A DNA stretch of 64,000 nucleotides, from the NCBI GenBank assembly GCA_002454815.1, contig DKJL01000017.1, positions 101,500-165,499 on the forward strand. The letters are read 5' to 3'. The notes below the pieces were generated by a model that had not been told where the DNA came from, did no database searches, and was given only the letters and a program-made list of their open reading frames with translations. Each line of letters starts with the position of its first letter. Position 1 is the stretch's first letter. The stretch comes from Flavobacteriales bacterium UBA6693 (GTDB taxonomy: Bacteria; Bacteroidota; Bacteroidia; Flavobacteriales; Weeksellaceae). Positions 17,475 through 25,604 of this stretch are shown here, one piece after another. The translations under genes and the position numbers were made by a program.

Positions 17475-17822
17475 ATGGCACTTAGCAAAGTACAAAAAAG
17501 AAATAGAATCAAAGCGAGAGTTCGCGGAAAAATCTCCGGCTCTTCAGAATTGCCACGTCTTTCTGTTTACAAAAGTAACAAAGAGATTTACGCACAATTG
17601 ATCGACGATAAAGCAGGTAAAACTTTAGCTTCAGCATCTTCAAGATCACTGAATGCTACCGGTACCAAAGTAGAGATTTCTGCAGAAGTTGGCAAAGCAA
17701 TCGCTGAAAAAGCCAAAGCAGCAGGAATTGAAAATATTGTATTCGACAGAAACGGTTTCGTATACCACGGTAGAGTGAAAGCTCTGGCCGACGGCGCGAG
17801 AGAAGCGGGACTAAAATTCTAA
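17475..17822 (+). CDS. rplR: 50S ribosomal protein L18
   Basis: A 115-residue 5S rRNA-binding L18: PRLSVYKSNKEIYAQLID and FDRNGFVYHGRVKALADGAREAG. Normal length. Confidence 0.97.
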   Translation: MALSKVQKRNRIKARVRGKISGSSELPRLSVYKSNKEIYAQLIDDKAGKTLASASSRSLNATGTKVEISAEVGKAIAEKAKAAGIENIVFDRNGFVYHGRVKALADGAREAGLKF

Positions 17823-17841
17823 TCAATAAATTTCGGAAATT

Positions 17842-18363
17842 ATGTTAGGACTAGATAATATAGAAAAAGTAAAACCGGGAGGATTAGAACTTAAAGATCG
17901 TCTCGTATCAGTAAACCGTGTGACGAAAGTTACGAAAGGTGGACGTGCTTTCGGATTTTCTGCAATCGTGGTTGTTGGCGACGAGGCAGGTACCGTAGGT
18001 TTCGGACTTGGAAAATCTAAAGAAGTTGCTTCCGCTATCGCGAAGGCAGTGGAAGATGCAAAGAAAAACCTGGTAAAGGTTCCTGTAGTGAATCATACCA
18101 TACCTCACCAGACTTCTGCACGCTACGGCGGCGCGGATATCTTCCTGAGACCGGCAACGCACGGTACAGGAGTTATCGCTGGTGGTACTGTTCGTATGGT
18201 GGTGGAAGCTGCAGGTATTAAAGATATTCTTTCAAAATCCAAAGGTTCTTCTAACCCGCACAACGTGGTGAAAGCTACTTTCAAAGCGTTGTTGGACATC
18301 AGGAGACCAGAGCAGATTGCTAAGTTGAGAGGTATTTCATTGGATAAAGTGTTTAACGGTTAA
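17842..18363 (+). CDS. rpsE: 30S ribosomal protein S5
   Basis: A 173-residue S5: VSVNRVTKVTKGGRAFGFSA (the spectinomycin-loop region), GFGLGKSKEVASAI and the HGTGVIAGGTVRMVVEAAGI fold. Followed 10 nt later by rpmD. Confidence 0.98.
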   Translation: MLGLDNIEKVKPGGLELKDRLVSVNRVTKVTKGGRAFGFSAIVVVGDEAGTVGFGLGKSKEVASAIAKAVEDAKKNLVKVPVVNHTIPHQTSARYGGADIFLRPATHGTGVIAGGTVRMVVEAAGIKDILSKSKGSSNPHNVVKATFKALLDIRRPEQIAKLRGISLDKVFNG

Positions 18364-18373
18364 TAAGTAAACA

Positions 18374-18550
18374 ATGGCAAAAATTCAGATCAAACAGGTA
18401 CGTAGCGCTATTGGCAGAACAAAAACCCAAAAGAGAACGCTGGAAGCATTAGGTTTAAAAAAACTGCACCAAGTTGTAGAACACGACGATACTCCGGCAA
18501 TCCTGGGGATGGTAGCAGCAGTAAGTCACCTAGTGGAAGTACAAAAATAA
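18374..18550 (+). CDS. rpmD: 50S ribosomal protein L30
   Basis: A 58-residue L30 in the standard place between rpsE and rplO. It reads MAKIQIKQVRSAIGRT, then QKRTLEALGLKKLHQVV, and ends HLVEVQK. Size and motif match the bacterial L30 family. Confidence 0.96.
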   Translation: MAKIQIKQVRSAIGRTKTQKRTLEALGLKKLHQVVEHDDTPAILGMVAAVSHLVEVQK

Positions 18551-18558
18551 TCTTAAAT

Positions 18559-18642
18559 AGAAGTTAGAAATTAAAAATCAGATTTTAGAATTATAAAAAC
18601 TGAGTCTGATTTTTAGTCTAACGGCTAAAATCTTACATCTTA
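18559..18642. repeat. Heptamer array with hairpin between rpmD and rplO
   Basis: Reads in 7-nt steps (AGAAGTT, AGAAATT, AAAAATC, AGATTTT, AGAATTA ... AGTCTAA, CGGCTAA, AATCTTA, CATCTTA). TAAAAATCAGA (18572-18582) is the perfect reverse complement of TCTGATTTTTA (18605-18615), an 11-bp stem with a 22-nt loop. It ends 5 nt before the rplO ATG. Confidence 0.75.
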
Positions 18643-18647
18643 ATAAA

Positions 18648-19094
18648 ATGAATTTAAATAGTATAAGACCTGCTTCAGGAGCGACACACAATTCCAAGAG
18701 ATTGGGTCGTGGCCAGGGCAGCGGCAAAGGAGGTACATCAACGAAAGGTCATAAAGGTCAGAAATCAAGATCAGGTTATTCTCAGAAAATCGGTTTTGAG
18801 GGTGGGCAGATGCCTTTGCAAAGAAGACTTCCGAAATTCGGTTTCACTAACATCAACAGAAAAGAGTACAGAGGAATTAACCTAGATACACTTCAGTTGC
18901 TAGCAGATGCGCAGAACCTTACAGAGATCAACATCGATACTTTGGTTCAAAACGGTCTGGCTAAGAAAAGTGAAATCGTGAAAATCATGGGTAGAGGAGA
19001 ACTGAACTCCGGCGTTACGGTTTCTGCACACAAGTTCACAAAATCTGCAGAAGAAGCAATCGCTAAGGCAGGAGGTAAAGCAATTACTCTTTAA
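18648..19094 (+). CDS. rplO: 50S ribosomal protein L15
   Basis: A 148-residue L15: Gly-rich RLGRGQGSGKGGTSTKGHKG N-terminus and FEGGQMPLQRRLPKFGF. It lies 8 nt before secY. Confidence 0.98.
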   Translation: MNLNSIRPASGATHNSKRLGRGQGSGKGGTSTKGHKGQKSRSGYSQKIGFEGGQMPLQRRLPKFGFTNINRKEYRGINLDTLQLLADAQNLTEINIDTLVQNGLAKKSEIVKIMGRGELNSGVTVSAHKFTKSAEEAIAKAGGKAITL

Positions 19095-19102
19095 TAACCA
19101 CC

Positions 19103-20485
19103 ATGAAAGAATTTATACAAACACTAAAAAACATTTGGAGTCTTAAGGAGCTGAGAGATAAGATACTTTTTACTCTGGGGATCGTCCTTGTGTATAGATT
19201 CGCATCATATATTTCTCTACCTGCTATCAACATGGCAGAAGTGGGAAATCTATTGGAGAATTATAAAGATCAGGGAGGCAACAAACAGGGAGCAGGTCTC
19301 CTTGGGTTGCTTTCTTCATTTACGGGTGGAGCATTCAGCCGGGCATCTATCATGGCGCTCGGTATTATGCCTTATATCTCGGCGTCCATCATTGTGCAGC
19401 TCATGGGTATGGCAATTCCGTACCTTCAGAAATTGCAGAAAGATGGTGAAAGTGGCCGTAATACGTTGAATCAGATAACGCGTTGGTTAACCATCGCGGT
19501 TTGTTTGGTTCAGGCTCCGTCTTACCTTACATCGATTACGCAGATGTTTCTGCCGCATGCGCAGTTCGCGTCAGCTTATTACATTCATCCACAATCCGTG
19601 ATGTTCTGGTTACCAAGCATCATTATACTTGTTGCAGGCTCTGTGTTTGCGATGTGGCTGGGGGAAAAGATCACTGATAAAGGTATCGGAAACGGTATTT
19701 CCATCCTCATTATGGTGGGTATTCTGGCAGATTTTCCGGGTGCTTTTATTCAGGAAATCGCTACGCAGAATGGGAAAGGAGGTTTCGGAACAATTATGAT
19801 TTTAATTGAAGTATTGTTCTGGATGCTGGTGGTGCTTTTGGCTATTATATTGTCCGTAGCCGTGCGCAAAATTCCAATTCAGTACGTAAGCCGGGCGCAG
19901 GCGCGCGGAGGTGCGAACAGAAATTTAATGGAAGGAGCACGTCAGTGGATTCCGCTGAAAGTAAATGCTTCCGGTGTAATGCCGATCATCTTCGCTCAGG
20001 CGCTGATGTTTGTGCCGGGACTTTTAACCAAAGTGGATGAGTCGAATACTTTCCTGGCCGGATTCAAAAACGTGTTCAGCTGGCAGTATAATGTTTTGTT
20101 TGCGTTGCTCATCATCATCTTCTCATTTTTCTACACGGCAATCACAATTCCGGTAAATCAGATGGCAGATGATCTGAAGCGCAACGGCGGTCTGATTCCT
20201 AAGGTACGTCCGGGCAAAGAAACATCTGATTATCTGGATGATATTTTGTCAAAAATTACGTTGCCAGGTTCGCTGTTTTTAGCTATCTTTGCAATCCTTC
20301 CGGCACTTGTGTACGGAACGTTTGTTCAGACCGATCGGTTTGCCCTGTTTTTTGGGGGTACATCGCTTTTAATTATGGTCGGGGTGATCTTAGACACTGT
20401 ACAGCAGATCAATACGTATTTGCTGAATCATCATTATGATGGCTTGATGCAGTCGAAATTATCCAGAACAACCAACAACCAGTAA
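19103..20485 (+). CDS. secY: Protein translocase subunit SecY
   Basis: A 460-residue channel subunit of the Sec translocon with about ten membrane helices. The N-terminus (KNIWSLKELRDKILFTLG), the plug region after TM1, ALGIMPYISASIIVQL (TM2) and GIGNGISILIMVGI (TM4-5) are typical. Cytosolic loops include the VRKIPIQYVSRAQARGG basic stretch. It is in the classic spc position after rplO. Confidence 0.98.
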   Translation: MKEFIQTLKNIWSLKELRDKILFTLGIVLVYRFASYISLPAINMAEVGNLLENYKDQGGNKQGAGLLGLLSSFTGGAFSRASIMALGIMPYISASIIVQLMGMAIPYLQKLQKDGESGRNTLNQITRWLTIAVCLVQAPSYLTSITQMFLPHAQFASAYYIHPQSVMFWLPSIIILVAGSVFAMWLGEKITDKGIGNGISILIMVGILADFPGAFIQEIATQNGKGGFGTIMILIEVLFWMLVVLLAIILSVAVRKIPIQYVSRAQARGGANRNLMEGARQWIPLKVNASGVMPIIFAQALMFVPGLLTKVDESNTFLAGFKNVFSWQYNVLFALLIIIFSFFYTAITIPVNQMADDLKRNGGLIPKVRPGKETSDYLDDILSKITLPGSLFLAIFAILPALVYGTFVQTDRFALFFGGTSLLIMVGVILDTVQQINTYLLNHHYDGLMQSKLSRTTNNQ

Positions 20486-20493
20486 ATTAATTA

Positions 20494-20709
20494 ATGGCAA
20501 AACAAAAACATATCGAGCAAGATGGCGTGATCACGGAAGCACTTTCGAACGCGCAATTCCGCGTTGAGCTGGAAAATGGGCACATTCTTATTGCCCATAT
20601 TTCTGGTAAAATGCGCATGCACTATATTAAACTCCTTCCCGGGGATAAGGTAAAACTGGAGCTTTCTCCATACGATCTTTCCAAAGGAAGAATTACCTTC
20701 AGATACTAA
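20494..20709 (+). CDS. infA: Translation initiation factor IF-1
   Basis: A 71-residue S1-fold IF-1: QDGVITEALSNAQFRVELEN, HISGKMRMHYIKLLPGDKV and LSKGRITFRY. It lies 8 nt after secY. Confidence 0.97.
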   Translation: MAKQKHIEQDGVITEALSNAQFRVELENGHILIAHISGKMRMHYIKLLPGDKVKLELSPYDLSKGRITFRY

Positions 20710-20712
20710 ATT

Positions 20713-20773
20713 CAGGCGCGCCTGGGTTTCTTATAAAAGAGAACTTCCGGGGTTGAAGAACTCCGGTAAAGTT
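20713..20773 (+). promoter_or_regulatory. Structured leader upstream of rpmJ-rpsM
   Basis: The 141-nt gap between infA and rpmJ holds a perfect 12-bp palindrome CAGGCGCGCCTG (20713-20724). It also holds a hairpin in which AACTTCCGG (20742-20750) pairs with CCGG-TA-AAGTT (20763-20773, two bases bulged). In E. coli, S4 represses the alpha operon at a structured leader before rpsM. This could be an analogue; that is inference. Confidence 0.45.
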
Positions 20774-20850
20774 TTAAATTTAAACAAAATGGGAATGATT
20801 CCGTAAGATCTCATTTAACCGTTGTAAAATTAGAAAAGAAAACTTAACAA

Positions 20851-20967
20851 ATGAAAGTTAGAGCATCTATCAAAAAAAGAAGTGCTGATTGCAAAATCGT
20901 TCGCAGAAAAGGCGTTCTGTTTGTGATCAACAAGAAGAACCCAAAATTTAAACAAAGACAAGGCTAA
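20851..20967 (+). CDS. rpmJ: 50S ribosomal protein L36 (zinc-free form)
   Basis: A 38-residue L36: MKVRASIKKRSADCKIVRR, ending NPKFKQRQG. Three of the four zinc ligands of the classic L36 ribbon are missing and only Cys14 remains, so this is the C-minus type. It is in the standard place before rpsM. Confidence 0.95.
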   Translation: MKVRASIKKRSADCKIVRRKGVLFVINKKNPKFKQRQG

Positions 20968-20976
20968 CATTAAATT

Positions 20977-21354
20977 ATGGCGAGAATTTCCGGTATTGAT
21001 TTACCAAAAAACAAAAGAGGCGTTATCGGCCTTACTTATATCTATGGAGTTGGCAGAAGTACCGCTACGCAGATCCTGAAAGCAGCCGGTATCAGCGAAG
21101 ACAAGAAAGTCAACGAATGGAATGACGATGAATTGGCATTGATCAGAAACTACATCACCGAAAACGTAAAAGTAGAAGGGGAACTGCGTTCTGAAACACA
21201 ACTGAACATCAAGCGATTGATGGACATTGGTTGCCAACGAGGAATACGTCACAGACTCGGATTACCTTTAAGAGGCCAAAGAACTAAGAATAATTCTAGA
21301 ACCCGAAAAGGCAGAAGAAAAACGGTTGCTAACAAGAAAAAAGCAAGTAAATAA
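20977..21354 (+). CDS. rpsM: 30S ribosomal protein S13
   Basis: A 125-residue S13: ARISGIDLPKNKRGVIGLTY, the IGCQRGIRHRLGLPLRGQRT stretch, and a basic C-terminal tail contacting P-site tRNA. Confidence 0.98.
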   Translation: MARISGIDLPKNKRGVIGLTYIYGVGRSTATQILKAAGISEDKKVNEWNDDELALIRNYITENVKVEGELRSETQLNIKRLMDIGCQRGIRHRLGLPLRGQRTKNNSRTRKGRRKTVANKKKASK

Positions 21355-21367
21355 TCGGTAAAGAATT

Positions 21368-21757
21368 ATGGCAAAGCAAACTAAAACAGTAAAAAAGAGA
21401 AAGGTAAAAGTTGACGCCATTGGCGAGGCGCACATCCAGGCGACGTTCAACAATATTATCATTTCTCTCACCAATAAAAGCGGGGAAGTAATCTCATGGG
21501 CATCAGCCGGTAAAATGGGTTTCCGCGGTTCGAAGAAAAATACTCCTTTTGCTGCACAGATGGCTGCTGAAAACTGTGCTCAGGTAGCGCACGAAGCAGG
21601 CCTGCGCAGAGTGAAGGTTTACGTGAAAGGTCCGGGTGCGGGTAGAGAATCTGCCATCAGAACCATCCACAACTCCGGGATCGAAGTAAGTGAAATCGTA
21701 GATGTGACTCCAATGCCACACAACGGATGTAGACCTCCTAAAAGAAGAAGAGTATAA
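21368..21757 (+). CDS. rpsK: 30S ribosomal protein S11
   Basis: A 129-residue S11: HIQATFNNIIISLTNKSG, SSKKNTPFAAQ-type segment and PMPHNGCRPPKRRRV C-terminus. A long heptamer array separates it from rpsD. Confidence 0.98.
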   Translation: MAKQTKTVKKRKVKVDAIGEAHIQATFNNIIISLTNKSGEVISWASAGKMGFRGSKKNTPFAAQMAAENCAQVAHEAGLRRVKVYVKGPGAGRESAIRTIHNSGIEVSEIVDVTPMPHNGCRPPKRRRV

Positions 21758-21760
21758 TAA

Positions 21761-21830
21761 TTCAACATTCATTATTTAATATTCAAAATTATAAATCTTG
21801 AATCTTGAATCTTGAATCTTTAAATCTAAA
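21761..21830. repeat. Ten-unit heptamer array upstream of rpsD
   Basis: Ten 7-nt units in one phase: TTCAACA, TTCATTA, TTTAATA, TTCAAAA, TTATAAA, TCTTGAA three times, TCTTTAA, ATCTAAA. The 5' units carry TTCAA and the 3' units its complement TTGAA, so fold-back is possible. It ends 5 nt before the rpsD ATG. Confidence 0.85.
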
Positions 21831-21835
21831 GAACA

Positions 21836-22444
21836 ATGGCAAGATATATTGGACCAAAAACCAAGATTGCGAGAAAGTTTGGCGCTGCAATCTACGGAGA
21901 CGATAAAAACTTCGAGAAAAGAAAAAACCAACCGCCGGGACAACACGGTGTGAACAAAAGAAGAAACGCAAAGCGTTCCGAATATGCTGTCCAGCTGATG
22001 GAGAAGCAAAAAGCTAAATATACCTACGGTATCTTAGAAAAGCAATTCGCAAACTTATACGAGAAGGCCAACCGAGCAAAAGGCGTTACCGGAGAAGTGC
22101 TGTTGCAGTTGTGTGAATCCCGTCTGGACAATGTTGTCTACAGACTTGGTTTCGCTAAGACAAGAGCAGGTGCAAGACAATTGGTTTCTCACCGTCACAT
22201 TACGGTAAACGGGGGACTGGTAAACATCCCTTCATACTCGCTGAAAGCTGGTGATATCATCGCAGTAAGAGAGAAATCAAAATCTCTTGATGTGGTGGCA
22301 GATTCACTCGCCTACAAGTCGAATTATGAATGGCTACAGTTCAACGACGAGAAAAAAGAGGGCACATTTGTATCCGCACCGGAAAGAATCCAGATCCCGG
22401 AAGATATCAAAGAGCAGCTCATCGTCGAACTTTACTCTAAATAA
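21836..22444 (+). CDS. rpsD: 30S ribosomal protein S4 (zinc-free form)
   Basis: A 202-residue S4. The start MARYIGPKTKIARKFG lacks the CX-zinc cluster of some S4 proteins. The S4 RNA-binding domain LDNVVYRLGFAKTRAGARQL is clear. It nucleates 30S assembly. Confidence 0.98.
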   Translation: MARYIGPKTKIARKFGAAIYGDDKNFEKRKNQPPGQHGVNKRRNAKRSEYAVQLMEKQKAKYTYGILEKQFANLYEKANRAKGVTGEVLLQLCESRLDNVVYRLGFAKTRAGARQLVSHRHITVNGGLVNIPSYSLKAGDIIAVREKSKSLDVVADSLAYKSNYEWLQFNDEKKEGTFVSAPERIQIPEDIKEQLIVELYSK

Positions 22445-22475
22445 TAACTTTCAAATTTTTGCTCAACCTAATTAT

Positions 22476-23471
22476 ATGGCAATTTTAACATTTATTAAAC
22501 CCGATAAGGTAATCCTGCTAAACTCTGATGACTTCAAAGGCCAATTTGAATTCAGACCCTTAGAGCCAGGCTTTGGACTTACCATCGGTAATGCTTTGAG
22601 AAGAGTTTTACTCTCTTCTCTGGAAGGATATGCTATTTCATCTATCAAAATAGAAGGCGTAGAGCACGAATTTTCAACAATCCCGGGCGTTATCGAAGAT
22701 GTCACCGAGATCATCCTGAATCTGAAACAATTGAGACTGAAAGCGAAAACGGACACGGCTAGCACCGAGGAAGTTTCTGCGAAAGTATCCGGCCAGAACA
22801 CCATTACTGCCGGAGACCTCAGCAAAACGATGCAGGAATTCGAAGTACTGAATCCGGACCTGGTGATCTGCACGACGAATAAGGATGTGAAATTCGAAAT
22901 CACCTTCACGATCGAAAAAGGACGTGGGTATGTACCTTCAGACCAAAACAAATCGGAAAACGATGCCATTGGAACGATTGCTATAGACTCTATCTTTACT
23001 CCGATCAAGAAAGTACAGTACAGTGTTGAAAACTACCGTGTCGAGCAAAAAACAGACTACGAAAAACTGATCCTGGACATTGAAACAGATGGTTCCATCA
23101 GTCCTCAGAATGCACTCACAGAAGCTTCCAAGATTCTCATCTATCACTTCATGCTGTTCTCCGATGAGCGTATCACGCTGGAGACAGAAGCCGTGAAAGC
23201 TTCCATTCAGTACGACGAAGAAACCCTGCACACCAGACAACTGTTGAAGTCGAAGTTGGCAGATATGGATCTTTCCGTACGAGCACTGAACTGCCTGAAA
23301 GCAGCAGAGGTGGAAACGTTGGGCGAATTGGTTTCCTACACGAAATCTGATTTGATGAAATTCCGCAACTTCGGAAAAAAATCCCTCACAGAATTGGAGG
23401 AACTGGTGCACGCAAAAGGTCTGAACTTCGGTTTCGACGTTGCTAAATATAAATTAGACGCTGATAAATAA
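22476..23471 (+). CDS. rpoA: RNA polymerase alpha subunit
   Basis: A 331-residue alpha subunit. The start is the ATG at 22476 (MAILTFIKPDKVILLN); the frame is open further upstream, but that part lies inside rpsD and is not coding. The N-domain carries EPGFGLTIGNALRRVLLSS. The C-domain (about 255-331) has LSVRALNCLKAAEVETLGEL and RNFGKKSLTELEELV for UP-element and activator contact. Confidence 0.98.
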   Translation: MAILTFIKPDKVILLNSDDFKGQFEFRPLEPGFGLTIGNALRRVLLSSLEGYAISSIKIEGVEHEFSTIPGVIEDVTEIILNLKQLRLKAKTDTASTEEVSAKVSGQNTITAGDLSKTMQEFEVLNPDLVICTTNKDVKFEITFTIEKGRGYVPSDQNKSENDAIGTIAIDSIFTPIKKVQYSVENYRVEQKTDYEKLILDIETDGSISPQNALTEASKILIYHFMLFSDERITLETEAVKASIQYDEETLHTRQLLKSKLADMDLSVRALNCLKAAEVETLGELVSYTKSDLMKFRNFGKKSLTELEELVHAKGLNFGFDVAKYKLDADK

Positions 23472-23477
23472 CAAACA

Positions 23478-24038
23478 ATGAGACACGGTAAAAAATTCAA
23501 TCATTTAGGAAGAACAGCCTCACACAGAAGTGCTATGCTTTCGAATATGGCTTGTTCTCTGATTGAGCATAAAAGAATCAACACAACGGTTGCGAAAGCG
23601 AAAGCATTGCGCGTTTATGTTGAACCAATCTTAACCAAAGCTAAAGAAGATACGACCCATAACAGAAGAACTGCATTTGCCTACCTGCAAAGCAAGGAAG
23701 CTGTAACAGAACTGTTCCGCGAAATCGCTCCGAAAATCGCTAGCCGTCCCGGAGGATATACCCGCATCATCAAAACCGGATTCCGTCAGGGAGACGCTGC
23801 CGATATGGCGATGATCGAGTTGGTAGATTATAATGAAATCTACAATCCGAACGCAGAAGAGAAGAAAACAACTCGCAGAAGCCGTAGAGCAACCACTAAA
23901 AAAGTGGAAGCTGCTGCTCCTGCAGTTGAAGAAATGGTGAGCGAAGAAGCTCCGGTTTCTGAGGAAACTCAGGCGCCGGAAAATACTTCTGAAAATACAC
24001 CGGAAGCGAATACTGCCGACGATAAGACTGCAGAGTAA
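23478..24038 (+). CDS. rplQ: 50S ribosomal protein L17 with acidic tail
   Basis: A 186-residue L17. The first 120 residues are standard: MRHGKKFNHLGRTASHRSAM, EHKRINTTVAKAKALR and RPGGYTRIIKTGFRQGDAA. A basic linker and then a Glu/Ala/Pro/Thr-rich tail of about 50 residues extend beyond the E. coli protein. It is the last gene of the ribosomal run and is followed by a strong terminator. Confidence 0.97.
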   Translation: MRHGKKFNHLGRTASHRSAMLSNMACSLIEHKRINTTVAKAKALRVYVEPILTKAKEDTTHNRRTAFAYLQSKEAVTELFREIAPKIASRPGGYTRIIKTGFRQGDAADMAMIELVDYNEIYNPNAEEKKTTRRSRRATTKKVEAAAPAVEEMVSEEAPVSEETQAPENTSENTPEANTADDKTAE

Positions 24039-24057
24039 TCTTCAGTTTACAACTATT

Positions 24058-24088
24058 AAAACCGTTCAGCGTGCTGAGCGGTTTTTTT
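24058..24088 (+). terminator. Terminator ending the ribosomal run
   Basis: AAACCGTTCAGC pairs with GCTGAGCGGTTT (24073-24084; one G-U pair), followed by a T run to 24089. Confidence 0.92.
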
Positions 24089-24103
24089 TATTTAAAAAAG
24101 CTA

Positions 24104-24133
24104 TTGCTATTTCATGAAAATTTTCTAGCTTTA
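24104..24133 (+). promoter_or_regulatory. Probable promoter of the outer-membrane-type protein
   Basis: TTG (24104-24106), 19-nt spacer, TAGCTTTA (24126-24133). The -7 box matches TANNTTTG at all fixed positions except the last. Confidence 0.5.
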
Positions 24134-24200
24134 TCGTAAACATCCGATTCAAAGATGATCACGACCGGTACGTAAAAACATATTTATAAAAAGTTGAAAT

Positions 24201-24965
24201 ATGAATAAATGCTGTTCCATCTTCGCGTTACTTTTTATTTCCCAGTTTTCCGCGCAAAATGCCGCGCTGTCGCAGGCGCCGCCTTACCAGTCTCCTTCTG
24301 GAGAACCGATGAACATTGTGAAAACAAATCTCGCAGCCTATCTCTTTAGAAATGTGAATTTCTCATATGAACGCATTTTCACGCAGCGTTTTTCCCTGGT
24401 CGCGACTTATTCCTTCATGCCGGCCGGTCCCGTTCCGTACGTCAAAACTATCGCAAGTGGCTCAACATTGAAATCAGCGCAGCAGGCAAACGTTTCGTAT
24501 CAGTCGTACACTTTGGAACCAAGGTTTTATGCAAACAAGAACGGCTACGGCACCGGTTTTTATGTCGCTCCCTATTACCGTCATTCCAGTGTGGATGTGT
24601 CAGGTTATACTTTAAATTATTCCGTCGGTGACATTGAGGAATCAGCAATAATGTCAGGCAAAGTAACAGGAAACAGTCTCGGTGTGCTCATCGGTACACA
24701 GTGGGCAATCGGTGCAGCACAAAGATGGATGCTCGACCTCTCAATGCTCGGCGCGCACTACGGAGTTTCCAAAGGCGATCTTCAGGCAGATAGCAACCGC
24801 ACACTTTCGCCCACAGAACAGCAAATGCTGCAAAATGAGCTCAACGACCTGGACGTACCTTTTATTAAAATTGATGCACAGGCCAACGACCACGGAGCTA
24901 CAGCAAAAGTCAGCGGGCCTTGGGCCGGCATTCGCTTTGGTTTCTCCGTCGGATATCGATTTTAA
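24201..24965 (+). CDS. Putative outer-membrane beta-barrel protein (DUF3575-like)
   Basis: A 254-residue exported protein with a signal peptide (MNKCCSIFALLFISQFSAQ). The mature part has alternating aromatic/polar strands and starts VKTNLAAYLFRNVNFSYERIF, resembling the DUF3575 opening. It ends FGFSVGYRF, with the terminal Phe typical of outer-membrane barrels. A helical insert (about 195-225) lies near the end. No function can be given. Its own promoter and the preceding terminator separate it from rplQ. Confidence 0.7.
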   Translation: MNKCCSIFALLFISQFSAQNAALSQAPPYQSPSGEPMNIVKTNLAAYLFRNVNFSYERIFTQRFSLVATYSFMPAGPVPYVKTIASGSTLKSAQQANVSYQSYTLEPRFYANKNGYGTGFYVAPYYRHSSVDVSGYTLNYSVGDIEESAIMSGKVTGNSLGVLIGTQWAIGAAQRWMLDLSMLGAHYGVSKGDLQADSNRTLSPTEQQMLQNELNDLDVPFIKIDAQANDHGATAKVSGPWAGIRFGFSVGYRF

Positions 24966-25042
24966 CATTGTAGTCCCCAGTTGATTTTAATTAAAAAATT
25001 GGAAACCTATTCAGCTAAAAAATTTCTGATCAAAAGGTAAAC

Positions 25043-25432
25043 TTATTGCCCGCGCGCCTTTTTCAGGGTGATTACGTTGTCACCCTGAGTGATGATGACA
25101 CTGTCGTTGGCTGATTTTATTTCCATATCGTGACTTCCATAAATTTCCGCACCGTCGGAAGATCTTAGCAGCGGGGCAGCGATCGTTTTATTATTACTTC
25201 TGACACTGATGATTTTTCCGTCGTCGTTCTGCCCGAAGGTAACGTGCGCGGAACTTCCGTCGTCCGCAACGTACCGGAACGCCTGTTCACCTGCAACATT
25301 CTCCGCATTTGCTACCGCGCTATCGGTGGCAGAGGTCTCGCTTTTTATGATTGCCGAGTTTCCCGCATTCTTATCGCTGCAGCTCAATAAAACAAGGCCG
25401 GCGAACGCGGCGCAAAAGAGTTGGATTTTCAT
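25043..25432 (-). CDS. MliC-like lipoprotein
   Basis: A 129-residue lipoprotein with lipobox LLSC (Cys18), a Ser/Ala-rich linker and then a small beta domain. AFRYVADDGSSAHVTF, APLLRSSDGAEIYG and a closing GDNVITLKK resemble MliC-type inhibitors of c-type lysozyme, but the paired cysteines of classic MliC are absent. It is convergent with the preceding gene, and no clear terminator is seen between them. TACCTTTA (25464-25457), with a TTG 23 nt upstream, may be its promoter. Confidence 0.65.
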   Translation of the reverse strand: MKIQLFCAAFAGLVLLSCSDKNAGNSAIIKSETSATDSAVANAENVAGEQAFRYVADDGSSAHVTFGQNDDGKIISVRSNNKTIAAPLLRSSDGAEIYGSHDMEIKSANDSVIITQGDNVITLKKARGQ

Positions 25433-25567
25433 GATTGATGAAATTTATTTTTGAATTAAAGGTAAAATTAACTATTTAAAATTTTAACAATGCGGAAATG
25501 AGTTAGAAATTCACCACCGCACAACGAAAAGAATGGCTATCTTCCCGTACTATCGGTCATTTTTGAC

Positions 25568-25575
25568 TAAATTTG
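25568..25575 (+). promoter_or_regulatory. -7 element for enolase
   Basis: TAAATTTG, 29 nt before the chosen ATG at 25605. No TTG is found at the right distance. Its place argues against the longer upstream reading of eno. Confidence 0.5.
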
Positions 25576-25604
25576 TAAAACCTTTAATACTAAAAAAATT
25601 TAGC

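Noticed and set aside
13845..21830. CRISPR-like repeats in the ribosomal gaps
   Set aside because: Units are 7 nt in direct tandem without unique spacers, and no cas genes are present.
22287..22475. An N-terminal extension of rpoA by 63 codons
   Set aside because: This stretch lies within rpsD in another frame, and its translation has no similarity to RpoA, which starts at MAILTFIK.
24682..24984. A 100-codon frame overlapping the DUF3575-like gene
   Set aside because: It is a shadow in another frame; the exported barrel protein at 24201-24965 explains the region.
25533..25604. An N-terminal extension of enolase by 24 codons
   Set aside because: A -7 promoter box (25568) lies inside it and enolases start at the SYI..I.AR.ILDSRG segment.
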